Assembly (NCBI GenBank): GCA_021819605.1
Contig: JAKAQT010000046.1
Location: 1 to 10,742 of the forward strand
Direction of reading: 5' to 3'
DNA from: Thermoplasmata archaeon
Lineage (GTDB): Archaea > Thermoplasmatota > Thermoplasmata > Thermoplasmatales > Thermoplasmataceae
Length of the DNA: 10,742 nt
A program made the position numbers and the translations under genes. Position 1 is the stretch's first letter; each line of letters starts with the position of its first letter. The notes under the pieces are model-generated. The model made no database searches. It worked only from the letters and a program-made list of their open reading frames with translations, and was not told where the DNA came from. Positions 1-5,562 of this stretch are shown piece after piece.

Positions 1-313
1 AGTTTCCACTGGGGGGTCTTCTCCCATGATGCGGGGCAGGGTGGGGGATTCTCCAATTCCGGGTGCAGGATTATTCGCCGGTGAAAAGGGGGCGGTTGTG
101 GCTACAGGCATTGGAGAGGAAATAATGAAAAGAAACCTCTGCTACAGCATCTATCATCAGATTGGGACTGAAAAACTTGAGGACATAATAAAGCGGGAGA
201 TTGATGGGTTCAATGGAGTACTTGCAGGAGTGATTGCCATCACCGAGGATTCCTATGCATCATATTCCAATAGCAGTATGGCGGTTGGCGTATACAGATT
301 CGGCAATAAGTGA
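1..313 (+). CDS. Asparaginase / isoaspartyl peptidase family (Ntn-hydrolase), 3' part of gene
   Basis: This is the C-terminal portion of a type-2 asparaginase/isoaspartyl aminopeptidase, a family that hydrolyses asparagine or beta-aspartyl dipeptides after self-cleavage into alpha and beta subunits. The frame is open from base 2 and ends at TGA 311-313. The first residues visible, VSTGGSSP, followed by GRVGDSPIPGAG and VVATGIGEEIMK, match the beta-subunit signature of the family (second conserved Thr-Gly-Gly, the GRVGDSP substrate loop and the ATGxGE segment). The autocatalytic N-terminal threonine and the whole alpha subunit should lie upstream of the window, so activity cannot be judged here. 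The ATGs at 26 and 29 are internal methionines, because the conserved STGG lies before them. Whether it prefers L-asparagine or isoaspartyl peptides cannot be told from this fragment. The gap to the next gene is about 90 bp and carries that gene's promoter. Confidence 0.88.
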   Translation, partial: VSTGGSSPMMRGRVGDSPIPGAGLFAGEKGAVVATGIGEEIMKRNLCYSIYHQIGTEKLEDIIKREIDGFNGVLAGVIAITEDSYASYSNSSMAVGVYRFGNK

Positions 314-370
314 ATCTTTAGCTGGAAAATCTGAACTACAGACGGCAAACGTTAAATCCCACAAGGTTAA

Positions 371-380
371 GATTTATATC
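371..380 (+). promoter_or_regulatory. Archaeal TATA box of the egsA operon
   Basis: The motif TTTATAT lies at 373-379, about 27 bp before the ATG at 403. This is the spacing expected if transcription starts at or just before that ATG, so the mRNA would be leaderless. It decides the start of egsA at 403 rather than at the in-frame ATGs 388 and 391. The same string TTTATATCC recurs upstream of the second hemerythrin-like gene, and TTTATATC upstream of the MFS gene. It is read from sequence only, with no experimental start site. Confidence 0.6.
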
Positions 381-402
381 CACGGACATGATGATATGCG
401 AA

Positions 403-1461
403 ATGGAATTCGAGAAATTCAAGACCATGCAGTTCCCCAGGGACGTATACGTGGGGCATGGTGTTCTGCCGAACATAGTTCCGGTTGTTGGCAGATACAT
501 GAGAGCCGGTTCCATTCTCGTTGTTACAGGCAATATCACGTATAACCTGGCCGGCAGGGAAATAGAAGCGCTTTTAACGGATTCAGGCTATTCAGTCCAT
601 GTCATAAAGGCAGACAAGGCTGACATATCAAACCTCAAGAACATTGAAGAGGAAGCCAGGGATCTTTCCATAGGTCTTATTGTTGGAGTAGGTGGCGGGA
701 CCAAGATAGACCTTGCCAAGAAATCCGCCTTCGACATGGGTGTTCCATTTGTAAGCGTTCCAACGTCGCCGAGCCACGATGGTATCGCATCTCCTCGTGC
801 CTCCATCAGGAATGAGAAGCTTACGGTATCTCAGGAAGCTTCCATGCCAATAGCCATCATAGCTGATACATATATTCTGTCCAAGGCACCATTCAGGTAC
901 CTCAGGGCTGGAGCCGCAGATGTGATATCGAACCTCACTGCCCTCCTGGACTGGAAACTTGCAAACAGGCTGCACGGCGAAGAGTACAGCTCAAGTGCCG
1001 CAGCTATTTCTGAGTATGCTGCGAGGGAACTCCTTGAAAAGAGCCACATGGTCATGGAAGGAGTGGAAGAATCAGTCTGGCTTGTGACAAAACAGATACT
1101 GGCCTCCGGAACTGCCATGGCAATCGCAGGAAACTCCCGTCCGGCCAGCGGCAGCGAACATCTTCTTGCACATGCGCTCGAAATGTCAAATCCGGGTGCA
1201 TCCATTCACGGTGAACAGTGTGCCATGGGCTCTGTTGTCTCAATGTTTCTGCATGGAGGGGAATGGCAGGTCCTTGCCAATGCGTATTCACGCATGGGAC
1301 TTTCCATCCGGGCTAAAGATTATAACATACCTGACACTGTGGTGATTAAGGCGTTATCAACCGCCCACAGGATAAGGCCCGAGAGATACACCATTCTGGG
1401 CGAAAAGGACATAAGTACCAATGCTGCGGAAAAGGCTCTCGAAATTACGGGCATCATCTGA
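403..1461 (+). CDS. egsA: sn-Glycerol-1-phosphate dehydrogenase [NAD(P)+]
   Basis: EgsA reduces dihydroxyacetone phosphate to sn-glycerol 1-phosphate with NAD(P)H in the cytoplasm. This makes the backbone of archaeal ether lipids and sets their stereochemistry. The protein of 352 residues has the family order: N-terminal MEFEKFKTMQFPRDVYVG; a nucleotide-binding GVGGGT at 95-100 followed by K101 and D103; PTSPSHDG at 120-127; and three likely zinc ligands, D173 (in AGAADVISN), H253 (in SGSEHLLAH) and H269 (in SIHGEQ), as in the glycerol dehydrogenase superfamily. The start at 403 is preferred over 388 because of the N-terminal consensus and the TATA spacing. It heads an apparent operon with the UPF0179 gene (16-bp gap) and the TGS GTPase. 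Length and motifs look complete with no sign of damage. Glycerol dehydrogenase is the only realistic alternative, and the archaeal context and N-terminus argue against it. Confidence 0.95.
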   Translation: MEFEKFKTMQFPRDVYVGHGVLPNIVPVVGRYMRAGSILVVTGNITYNLAGREIEALLTDSGYSVHVIKADKADISNLKNIEEEARDLSIGLIVGVGGGTKIDLAKKSAFDMGVPFVSVPTSPSHDGIASPRASIRNEKLTVSQEASMPIAIIADTYILSKAPFRYLRAGAADVISNLTALLDWKLANRLHGEEYSSSAAAISEYAARELLEKSHMVMEGVEESVWLVTKQILASGTAMAIAGNSRPASGSEHLLAHALEMSNPGASIHGEQCAMGSVVSMFLHGGEWQVLANAYSRMGLSIRAKDYNIPDTVVIKALSTAHRIRPERYTILGEKDISTNAAEKALEITGII

Positions 1462-1477
1462 AACCGGTGTCGGCATC

Positions 1478-1915
1478 ATGGCTAAAATTTCATTAATAGG
1501 AATCGATCTTGCAAAGGAGGGTCTGGAGTTCAGGTTTGTTGGGCCCCTCGTAGGTTGTGCTGAGTGCAGGATAAAGAACGTGTGCTTCAACCTTGAACCA
1601 GGCAGGAAGTACAGGATTACAAAGGTCAGGGACAAGGAAAACCCGTGCTTTGTATATGATCAGGATAAGGTTTCCACCATTGAGGTTGAGGAACTTCCCG
1701 AATATGTCAATCTACAGGCCGGAAGGAAGCTTCAGGAGGGGTCATCAGTGACCATGAAGTCCATGGATTGTGATCATTTCACGTGCCCCCATATTGAGAC
1801 CTGCAATCTTACCCACATGAGGGAGGGCTCCAAGGTCACCATCAAGAAGGTTGAGGAAAAGATAGAGTGCCCCAAGGGATACAACATGAAAAGGGTACTT
1901 GTAAATTTTCACTGA
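1478..1915 (+). CDS. UPF0179 family cysteine-rich protein
   Basis: This archaeal conserved protein of 145 residues has no established function that I know of. The start at 1478 (MAKISLIGIDL) is chosen because family members begin near this segment and a GGTG at 1466-1469 lies 8 nt upstream; the same frame is open back to 1421 inside egsA. Eight cysteines form two similar sets: C27-x2-C30-x5-C36-x20-C57 and C98-x4-C103-x5-C109-x21-C131. The segments between the third and fourth cysteine of each set also resemble each other (PGRKYRITKV and EGSKVTIKKV), which indicates an internal duplication. Each quartet could bind zinc or an iron-sulfur cluster; sequence alone does not say which. No membrane segment or signal peptide is seen, so it is probably cytoplasmic. 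It sits between egsA and the GTPase with gaps of 16 and 13 bp and is very likely co-transcribed with them. Confidence 0.85.
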   Translation: MAKISLIGIDLAKEGLEFRFVGPLVGCAECRIKNVCFNLEPGRKYRITKVRDKENPCFVYDQDKVSTIEVEELPEYVNLQAGRKLQEGSSVTMKSMDCDHFTCPHIETCNLTHMREGSKVTIKKVEEKIECPKGYNMKRVLVNFH

Positions 1916-1917
1916 AG

Positions 1918-1932
1918 ATGCCTGAAAAATGA
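1918..1932 (+). other. Four-codon mini-ORF coupled to the GTPase start
   Basis: Two bases after the UPF0179 stop, an ATG at 1918 opens a frame of four codons (MPEK) that ends in TGA at 1930-1932. That stop overlaps the GTPase start codon at 1929-1931 in the classic ATGA arrangement. It could help ribosomes reinitiate at the GTPase gene, for which no GGTGA site is visible. It could equally be chance, since such short frames are common. Confidence 0.2.
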
Positions 1933-3110
1933 CAGTAAAGATTGGCCTTGTTGGGAAACCAAACGTTGGGAAGTCCACAATTTTCTCGGCAATGACACGG
2001 AGTCATGCTGATATTGCCAATTATCCGTTCACCACACTGAAGCCAAATGTGGGAGTAACCTACATTGAAACTCAATGCCCCCATACCGAAATCGGGAAGC
2101 AGTGCAATCCGCGTGAAGGATATTGTGAAAACGGCATACGTCATGTGCCAATTGAGATCATAGACGTTCCCGGACTGATTCCCGGCGCAAGCCAGGGAAA
2201 GGGCATGGGAAATGAGTTCCTGGACAATCTCCGGGACTCCGAGGCACTTTGTCATATAATCGACGGATCCGGGCTCACAGCTCCGGATGGAACACCCACT
2301 CCAGCCAGAAGGAAACCCTGGGAAGACATAGATACCATAGAAGGTGAGATAAAGCAATGGCTTGCTGACAGGATCTACAGGGACTGGGAGAAGTTTGCAA
2401 GGAAGGCGGATTCATCTGGCGAGAAGCCTGACAGATCCCTCCACAGGAAAATAGCATCCTTTGGCCTGACAGAAAAGCAGGTTTCACTGATTTTCTCAAG
2501 GGGGTCGTTCCCTGCAAGGTTCATGCTGTGGACTGAGGAAGATGCAATGCGGTTCTCCGAAGTCATATTTGAGTTCATGAAGCCAGTATTTCGCATTGCC
2601 AACAAGGCCGATAACATGGATCCGGATGCTAGAGAAGAACTATTGCAGAAATATTCCGGGCTGTACCTTGTTTCCGGAGAATTTGAGCTGGCCTTTGAGA
2701 AGGCACTGAAATCCGGCATGATTAAGGGCGGTCCAAGGGATTTCGAGATCACGGGCAATGCGAGCAGGCAGCAGTCCGCAGCACTGGACAGAATCCGGGA
2801 ATTCTTCAAGGATCCCGGCATAACCCTTATATCGCAGATAATGGGCATGATAGTCCAGGAAAAACTTGGCTACGTTATAGTATTCCCGGTTGTTGATGAA
2901 AGCACATGGGAGGACAATAAGGGCAACGTGCTCCCGGATGCACTGCTTATGCCTTCAGGATCCACAGCGCTGGATCTTGCTTTCAAGATACATACTGAAA
3001 TCGGCGAGGGTTTCATCCGGGCTGTTGACTGCAGGACAAGGCGGGTTATAGGGAAAGACCACGTCCTGGCCAATTCCGACATAATAAGGATAGTCTCTAA
3101 GACCAGGTAG
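1929..3110 (+). CDS. Obg/YchF-related archaeal GTPase with C-terminal TGS domain
   Basis: This 393-residue P-loop GTPase belongs to the Obg-HflX class, in the archaeal branch often annotated as YchF-like GTP-binding protein. Such proteins associate with ribosomes; the exact role in archaea is not settled. Visible motifs are G1 GKPNVGKST at 9-17, G3 DVPG at 79-82, G4 NKAD at 225-228 and a likely G5 around VSGE at 248-251. A TGS domain covers about 318-391. G4 is the canonical NKxD, so GTP rather than ATP is expected, unlike bacterial and eukaryotic YchF/OLA1 with NxxE. Between switch I and G3 lies a Cys/His-rich insert (C50, H52, C59, C66), which archaeal homologues seem to share. A largely helical insertion lies between G3 and G4 (about 120-215). 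It is the last gene of the egsA operon; its stop is 5 bp from the stop of the convergent zinc-ribbon gene. Confidence 0.9.
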   Translation: MTVKIGLVGKPNVGKSTIFSAMTRSHADIANYPFTTLKPNVGVTYIETQCPHTEIGKQCNPREGYCENGIRHVPIEIIDVPGLIPGASQGKGMGNEFLDNLRDSEALCHIIDGSGLTAPDGTPTPARRKPWEDIDTIEGEIKQWLADRIYRDWEKFARKADSSGEKPDRSLHRKIASFGLTEKQVSLIFSRGSFPARFMLWTEEDAMRFSEVIFEFMKPVFRIANKADNMDPDAREELLQKYSGLYLVSGEFELAFEKALKSGMIKGGPRDFEITGNASRQQSAALDRIREFFKDPGITLISQIMGMIVQEKLGYVIVFPVVDESTWEDNKGNVLPDALLMPSGSTALDLAFKIHTEIGEGFIRAVDCRTRRVIGKDHVLANSDIIRIVSKTR

Positions 3111-3115
3111 AATTA

Positions 3116-3370
3116 TCACGCTGTGTCGGAATAGGAGTAATCCGGAAGCTGGTCGATCTCCAGTTCGGGATGTTCCTCCTTCCACTCCTGTTCTGTGAGT
3201 TTTCCTGCTGAAGATACGGTGTCAAAGGAAGTGTTTCCGCAGTACGGGCATTTCATGAGAAGTTCGTTGAAGACATGGGGCTTCAGTATGTCCCTTGCCC
3301 TGAAAATATGCTGGAAATCCTTTCCGCACTTGCTGCAGTGCACATTCCATATGTGGACATATTTTTCCAT
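3116..3370 (-). CDS. Small zinc-ribbon protein
   Basis: This 84-residue protein carries one zinc ribbon, C12-x2-C15 (CSKCGKDF) and C41-x2-C44 (CPYCGN), separated by 25 residues. The acidic C-terminal tail, about 60-84, is rich in Glu, Asp and Tyr. I do not recognise a named family. Comparable small archaeal zinc ribbons bind RNA, DNA or protein partners, but the sequence gives no choice among these. The ATG at 3368-3370 is the only good start. A plain AT-rich patch (rather than a clear TATA box) lies about 25-30 bp upstream. The gene is divergent from rps12 across a 202-bp spacer and convergent with the GTPase gene, so it is transcribed alone. Confidence 0.75.
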   Translation of the reverse strand: MEKYVHIWNVHCSKCGKDFQHIFRARDILKPHVFNELLMKCPYCGNTSFDTVSSAGKLTEQEWKEEHPELEIDQLPDYSYSDTA

Positions 3371-3413
3371 AAATCCCAGTAGGAATTTGGGTTATTTGTT
3401 TTTTCTCAACAGC

Positions 3414-3423
3414 AACATATGTT
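3414..3423. repeat. 10-bp palindrome in the divergent zinc-ribbon/rps12 spacer
   Basis: AACATATGTT is a perfect 10-bp palindrome in the 202-bp spacer between the start of the zinc-ribbon gene (3370) and rps12 (3573). It lies about 44 bp upstream of the zinc-ribbon ATG and about 88 bp upstream of the rps12 TATA box. It could be an operator for the minus-strand gene. A palindrome of this length made only of common AT-rich steps may be chance. Confidence 0.25.
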
Positions 3424-3507
3424 CAAATTATGCCATCATTTGTTTTGGTCCCATACTGGAATGGCAATTTCATATGCCAGGGAACGCTATGAAACCAATG
3501 AAAGCCG

Positions 3508-3520
3508 TTAAATATAATTT
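3508..3520 (+). promoter_or_regulatory. TATA box of the rps12-rps7 operon
   Basis: An AT-rich element with core AATATAA lies at 3511-3517. Transcription would start near 3540 and leave a leader of about 33 nt before the TTG start at 3573. This differs from the other first genes in the window, whose TATA boxes sit only 26-32 bp before the start codon. The leader is long enough to hold the GGTGA ribosome binding site seen at 3564-3568. Confidence 0.55.
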
Positions 3521-3563
3521 AGCATATCCCATGCCTGCTCGATTAAGTTAAACAAAATCACAG

Positions 3564-3568
3564 GGTGA
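3564..3568 (+). promoter_or_regulatory. Ribosome binding site deciding the TTG start of rps12
   Basis: GGTGA at 3564-3568 is followed by 4 nt and then TTG at 3573. The same core with the same 4-nt spacing precedes rps7 (3992-3996, ATG 4001) and the winged-helix gene (5454-5450, ATG 5445), which supports TTG as the true start. An out-of-frame ATG at 3568-3570 overlaps the site itself. Confidence 0.65.
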
Positions 3569-3572
3569 TGTA

Positions 3573-4001
3573 TTGGCAAACGGAGAAAACGCTGGTGGAA
3601 AGTTAAAATCAGTAAGAAAGAAATTCAAGTGGTCAGATAGCAAATTCAAGAGGAGAGTGCTCCATCTCAAGAAGAAGAGCGACCCGCTGGAGGGCGCCCC
3701 TTCAGCTAAAGGCATAGTCATAGAAAAGATTGGGATTGAGGCAAAGCAGCCAAACTCTGCAATAAGGAAGTGCGTGAAGCTTCAGCTCATAAAGAACGGA
3801 AGGCAGATTACGGCCTTTGCGCCAGGTGACGGTGCCATAAACTATATTGACGAGCACGATGAGGTCACTGTGGAAGGCATAAGGGGAAGGCAGGGAAGAA
3901 GTAAGGGGGATATCCCCGGGGTCCGGTACAAAGTTTCAAAGGTCAACGGAATATCGCTACACGAGCTTGTGAAGGGAAGAAAGGAGAAGACGGTGAGATA
4001 A
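3573..4001 (+). CDS. rps12: 30S ribosomal protein S12 (uS12)
   Basis: uS12 lies at the decoding centre of the small subunit and takes part in codon-anticodon proofreading and interaction with EF-2. The 142-residue product has the archaeal N-terminus (MANGEN, then KKFKWSD) and the invariant loops DPLEGAPSAKGIVIEKIG, KQPNSAIRKC, FAPGDGAINYIDEHDEV and GDIPGVRYKV. The length is normal for archaea. The start is TTG: the frame has a TAA at 3549-3551 and no ATG or GTG between it and 3573. The GGTGA site 4 nt upstream fits. It overlaps rps7 by one base (TAATG). In many archaea these genes follow rpoA and nusA; here the upstream neighbour is a divergent zinc-ribbon gene, and the operon has its own promoter. 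Confidence 0.97.
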   Translation: MANGENAGGKLKSVRKKFKWSDSKFKRRVLHLKKKSDPLEGAPSAKGIVIEKIGIEAKQPNSAIRKCVKLQLIKNGRQITAFAPGDGAINYIDEHDEVTVEGIRGRQGRSKGDIPGVRYKVSKVNGISLHELVKGRKEKTVR

Positions 4002-4567
4002 TGGTAGACCTCAAAATTCTGGGTGAATATGCAATAAATGAGGTGCAGGTTCATGACGAGGGCCTCTCCAAATACATAAACCTCACCAGCAACGTGAATC
4101 TCCACAGCGGTGGCAGATTTTCCAGCTATTCAGCGGGAAAGAGAAATGTGAACACGGTGGAGAGGCTCCTGAACAAGCTAATGAGATCCGAGAAATGGAC
4201 CGGGAAGAAGTACAGCGCCTACAGAGTCCTGAAGGAAGCCTTCGAGATGATCGCCGAGAAGACAAAGCAGAATCCGGTACAGCTCCTGATCAATGCAATA
4301 GAGAATGCAGCTCCAAGGGAAGAGGTCACCAGGCTCAAATATGGCGGAATAGCAGTACCAAAGGCCGTGGATGTTTCTCCATCCAGAAGGGTTGACGTTG
4401 CCCTAAGGAACATCGCAATAGGGGCCACAAATGCATCATTCAAGAGCAAGAAGGCCATCGCCAACTGCCTTGCTGATGAGATCATGAACGCTGCCAGAAA
4501 TGACGCCTCCTCCTTCGCGGTGAACAAGAAAGAGGAAATTGAGAGAATAGCGGCATCTGCCAGATAA
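4001..4567 (+). CDS. rps7: 30S ribosomal protein S7 (uS7)
   Basis: uS7 is a primary 16S rRNA-binding protein that nucleates assembly of the small-subunit head and contacts the E-site tRNA. The 188-residue product shows archaeal features: a longer N-terminal part before the core (NLTSNVNLHSGGRFSSYSAG), then VNTVERLLNKLMR, NPVQLLINAIENAAPREEVTRLKYGG, the basic SPSRRVDVALRNIAIGA, and the C-terminal helix ending in ERIAASAR. The ATG at 4001 shares its A with the rps12 stop codon and is served by GGTGA at 3992-3996 inside the rps12 coding region, so the pair is translationally coupled. EF-2 or EF-1A genes, which often follow in archaea, are absent; an oligo-T tract and a separately promoted hemerythrin-like gene come next. 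Confidence 0.97.
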   Translation: MVDLKILGEYAINEVQVHDEGLSKYINLTSNVNLHSGGRFSSYSAGKRNVNTVERLLNKLMRSEKWTGKKYSAYRVLKEAFEMIAEKTKQNPVQLLINAIENAAPREEVTRLKYGGIAVPKAVDVSPSRRVDVALRNIAIGATNASFKSKKAIANCLADEIMNAARNDASSFAVNKKEEIERIAASAR

Positions 4568-4580
4568 TCTTTTTTTATCT
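4562..4580 (+). terminator. Oligo-T terminator after rps7
   Basis: A run of seven T (4570-4576) directly follows the rps7 stop codon. It sits between the arms AGATAA (4562-4567) and TTATCT (4575-4580). Archaeal RNA polymerase stops mainly at U-rich tracts, so the T run itself is the important part and the weak inverted repeat may be incidental. It would separate the ribosomal operon from the hemerythrin-like gene. Confidence 0.55.
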
Positions 4581-4613
4581 TTCCATCCATCCCTCTTCTA
4601 TTATGGACACTGT

Positions 4614-4621
4614 TAATATTC
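4614..4621 (+). promoter_or_regulatory. Probable TATA box of the first hemerythrin-like gene
   Basis: TTAATATT lies 32 bp (centre) before the ATG at 4650. A start site near 4643-4645 would give an almost leaderless mRNA beginning just before that ATG. This favours ATG 4650 over the in-frame TTG at 4641. No GGTGA site is present, which agrees with leaderless initiation. Confidence 0.4.
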
Positions 4622-4649
4622 AATAAGTACCTTATGGCATTTGATAGGC

Positions 4650-5150
4650 ATGGCAGATGTTGCAGAGGTACTCATGATTGAGCATGAGGCGATCAGGCAT
4701 ATAAGCAGGTTCATCACGCCCAGCTCGGAACTGAGCCTTGCTGATTTCCACAAATACCTGAAGGTAGTGCACATAGAAATAGAGGAAAAGATAGTATTTC
4801 CTGCAATTGAGGAAAAGCTCCCTGAAGGCAGGAAGGACATGATTTCGACCATTGAGCAGATCAAGGCGGATCATAAGCTCATAGACACCCTTGCGGGGAA
4901 TATCGCTAAATGGCAGGAGAAGGGGGATACTGGTCTGGTCAATGAACGGTTCCCCCTGTACCTCCGGCTTCTGAGGGATCACAACCTGAGCGAGGATCGC
5001 CTTGTTTTCCCATGGTGGAAAGAGCTTGATCTCAGGGAAGTAAAATCGGCCATAAGGGAAACGGAGGCAATAATAGATTCGTTCGGCAGGGAAAATTACA
5101 TCGAAATAATCGGCCTTTCGCCGGAATCATTTGTGTACATGTTCGAATGA
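4650..5150 (+). CDS. Hemerythrin-like HHE cation-binding domain protein (first copy)
   Basis: This cytoplasmic protein of 166 residues is predicted to be a four-helix bundle with a di-iron site of the HHE/hemerythrin superfamily. Likely ligands are H12, H41 with E45 (HIEIEEKIVFP), H75 (DHKLID), and H111 with E115 (HNLSEDRLVFP). The two HxxxE segments are half-repeats ending in VFP, as is usual in the family. Relatives bind O2 or NO, repair iron centres or sense iron; which of these applies here is unknown. No second domain is present, and the C-terminal 30 residues are less conserved helix. ATG 4650 is preferred to TTG 4641 because of the promoter spacing. It is transcribed alone and converges on the winged-helix gene with a 10-bp gap. 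A second HHE gene lies about 400 bp downstream in the same orientation. Confidence 0.88.
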   Translation: MADVAEVLMIEHEAIRHISRFITPSSELSLADFHKYLKVVHIEIEEKIVFPAIEEKLPEGRKDMISTIEQIKADHKLIDTLAGNIAKWQEKGDTGLVNERFPLYLRLLRDHNLSEDRLVFPWWKELDLREVKSAIRETEAIIDSFGRENYIEIIGLSPESFVYMFE

Positions 5151-5160
5151 GCTTCTCGGA

Positions 5161-5445
5161 TCAGTCTCCGCCTCCATCATTTATGTCCACATATGATTCG
5201 AAGAGGTAGTTTATGTCCTGAAGCTTCCTGAAAAGCTCATTTCCGAACTCAGAAAGCGTGAGTGTTCCATCATGACTGAATTCTGCAATGTTCATGCTCA
5301 CAAGGTACTCTGTGATGGAATCCTTTGTGGTTCCAACATCTGTCTTAAGGTCACTCCAGCTAACCTTTCCATACGTTCCAAGCTCAAATATTGCCCTGAG
5401 GATGCCAGGTTTCCAGTCCAGCCATTCCATATAGTCTTTTCCCAT
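5161..5445 (-). CDS. Small winged-helix-like protein
   Basis: This 94-residue protein is probably a winged-helix DNA-binding protein. Helix 1 lies near 11-23 (WKPGILRAIFELG), a short strand and helix 2 at 25-37 (GKVSWSDLKTDVG), and a recognition-like helix at 38-51 (TTKDSITEYLVSMN). A beta-wing follows at 54-64 (AEFSHDGTLTL), then a C-terminal helix at 65-86 that could serve dimerisation. The tail is acidic and ends in GGGD. This helix/wing order, with hydrophobic spacing and a T-L-S-x-x-G segment after the wing, is common in archaeal regulators, but I cannot name the family. ATG 5445 has GGTGA at 5454-5450 with 4-nt spacing; an internal ATG at 5430 would suit a leaderless start from the AT-rich box near 5460. 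It lies between two hemerythrin-like genes and is divergent from the second, so control of that promoter is plausible. Confidence 0.65.
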   Translation of the reverse strand: MGKDYMEWLDWKPGILRAIFELGTYGKVSWSDLKTDVGTTKDSITEYLVSMNIAEFSHDGTLTLSEFGNELFRKLQDINYLFESYVDINDGGGD

Positions 5446-5484
5446 GTTCTCACCATAATATTAATCACTGCCCGTATTTCTACT

Positions 5485-5516
5485 GATCACCTGACCTGTT
5501 AGGCAAACGCGTGATC
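5485..5516. promoter_or_regulatory. Inverted repeat GATCAC/GTGATC in the divergent promoter region
   Basis: GATCAC (5485-5490) and GTGATC (5511-5516) are perfect reverse complements, centred 26 bp apart (20-bp spacer), in the 117-bp spacer between the winged-helix and second HHE genes. The position midway between the two start codons would suit a shared operator. Six-base arms with a 20-bp spacer are weak evidence on their own. Confidence 0.3.
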
Positions 5517-5521
5517 TGCGC

Positions 5522-5541
5522 CAGGATTAGTTTATATCCTG
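5522..5541 (+). promoter_or_regulatory. TATA box embedded in an inverted repeat, promoter of the second HHE gene
   Basis: TTTATAT lies at 5531-5537, its centre 29 bp before the ATG at 5563, which fits a leaderless transcript. It overlaps a perfect inverted repeat CAGGAT-N8-ATCCTG (5522-5527 and 5536-5541). A dimeric regulator bound there would block TBP/TFB. The neighbouring winged-helix protein is the natural candidate, but this link is inference. Confidence 0.5.
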
Positions 5542-5562
5542 TAACGGTATATTTCCAGTAAA

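Noticed and set aside
388..402. Upstream ATGs at 388 and 391 as the egsA start
   Set aside because: The TATA box at 373-379 would place the transcription start at about 400, after these ATGs, and family N-termini match MEFEKF at 403.
234..545. + strand frame of 103 codons overlapping the asparaginase end and the egsA start
   Set aside because: It overlaps two well-supported genes in another frame and has no recognisable content.
628..1205. Two minus-strand frames (115 and 124 codons) inside egsA
   Set aside because: Both are antisense shadows of egsA, whose motifs are complete.
3385..3480. Repeated TTTGTTTT-like strings and CATATG motifs in the zinc-ribbon/rps12 spacer considered as a repeat array
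   Set aside because: The copies are short, irregularly spaced and AT-biased; only the 10-bp palindrome was kept, at low confidence.
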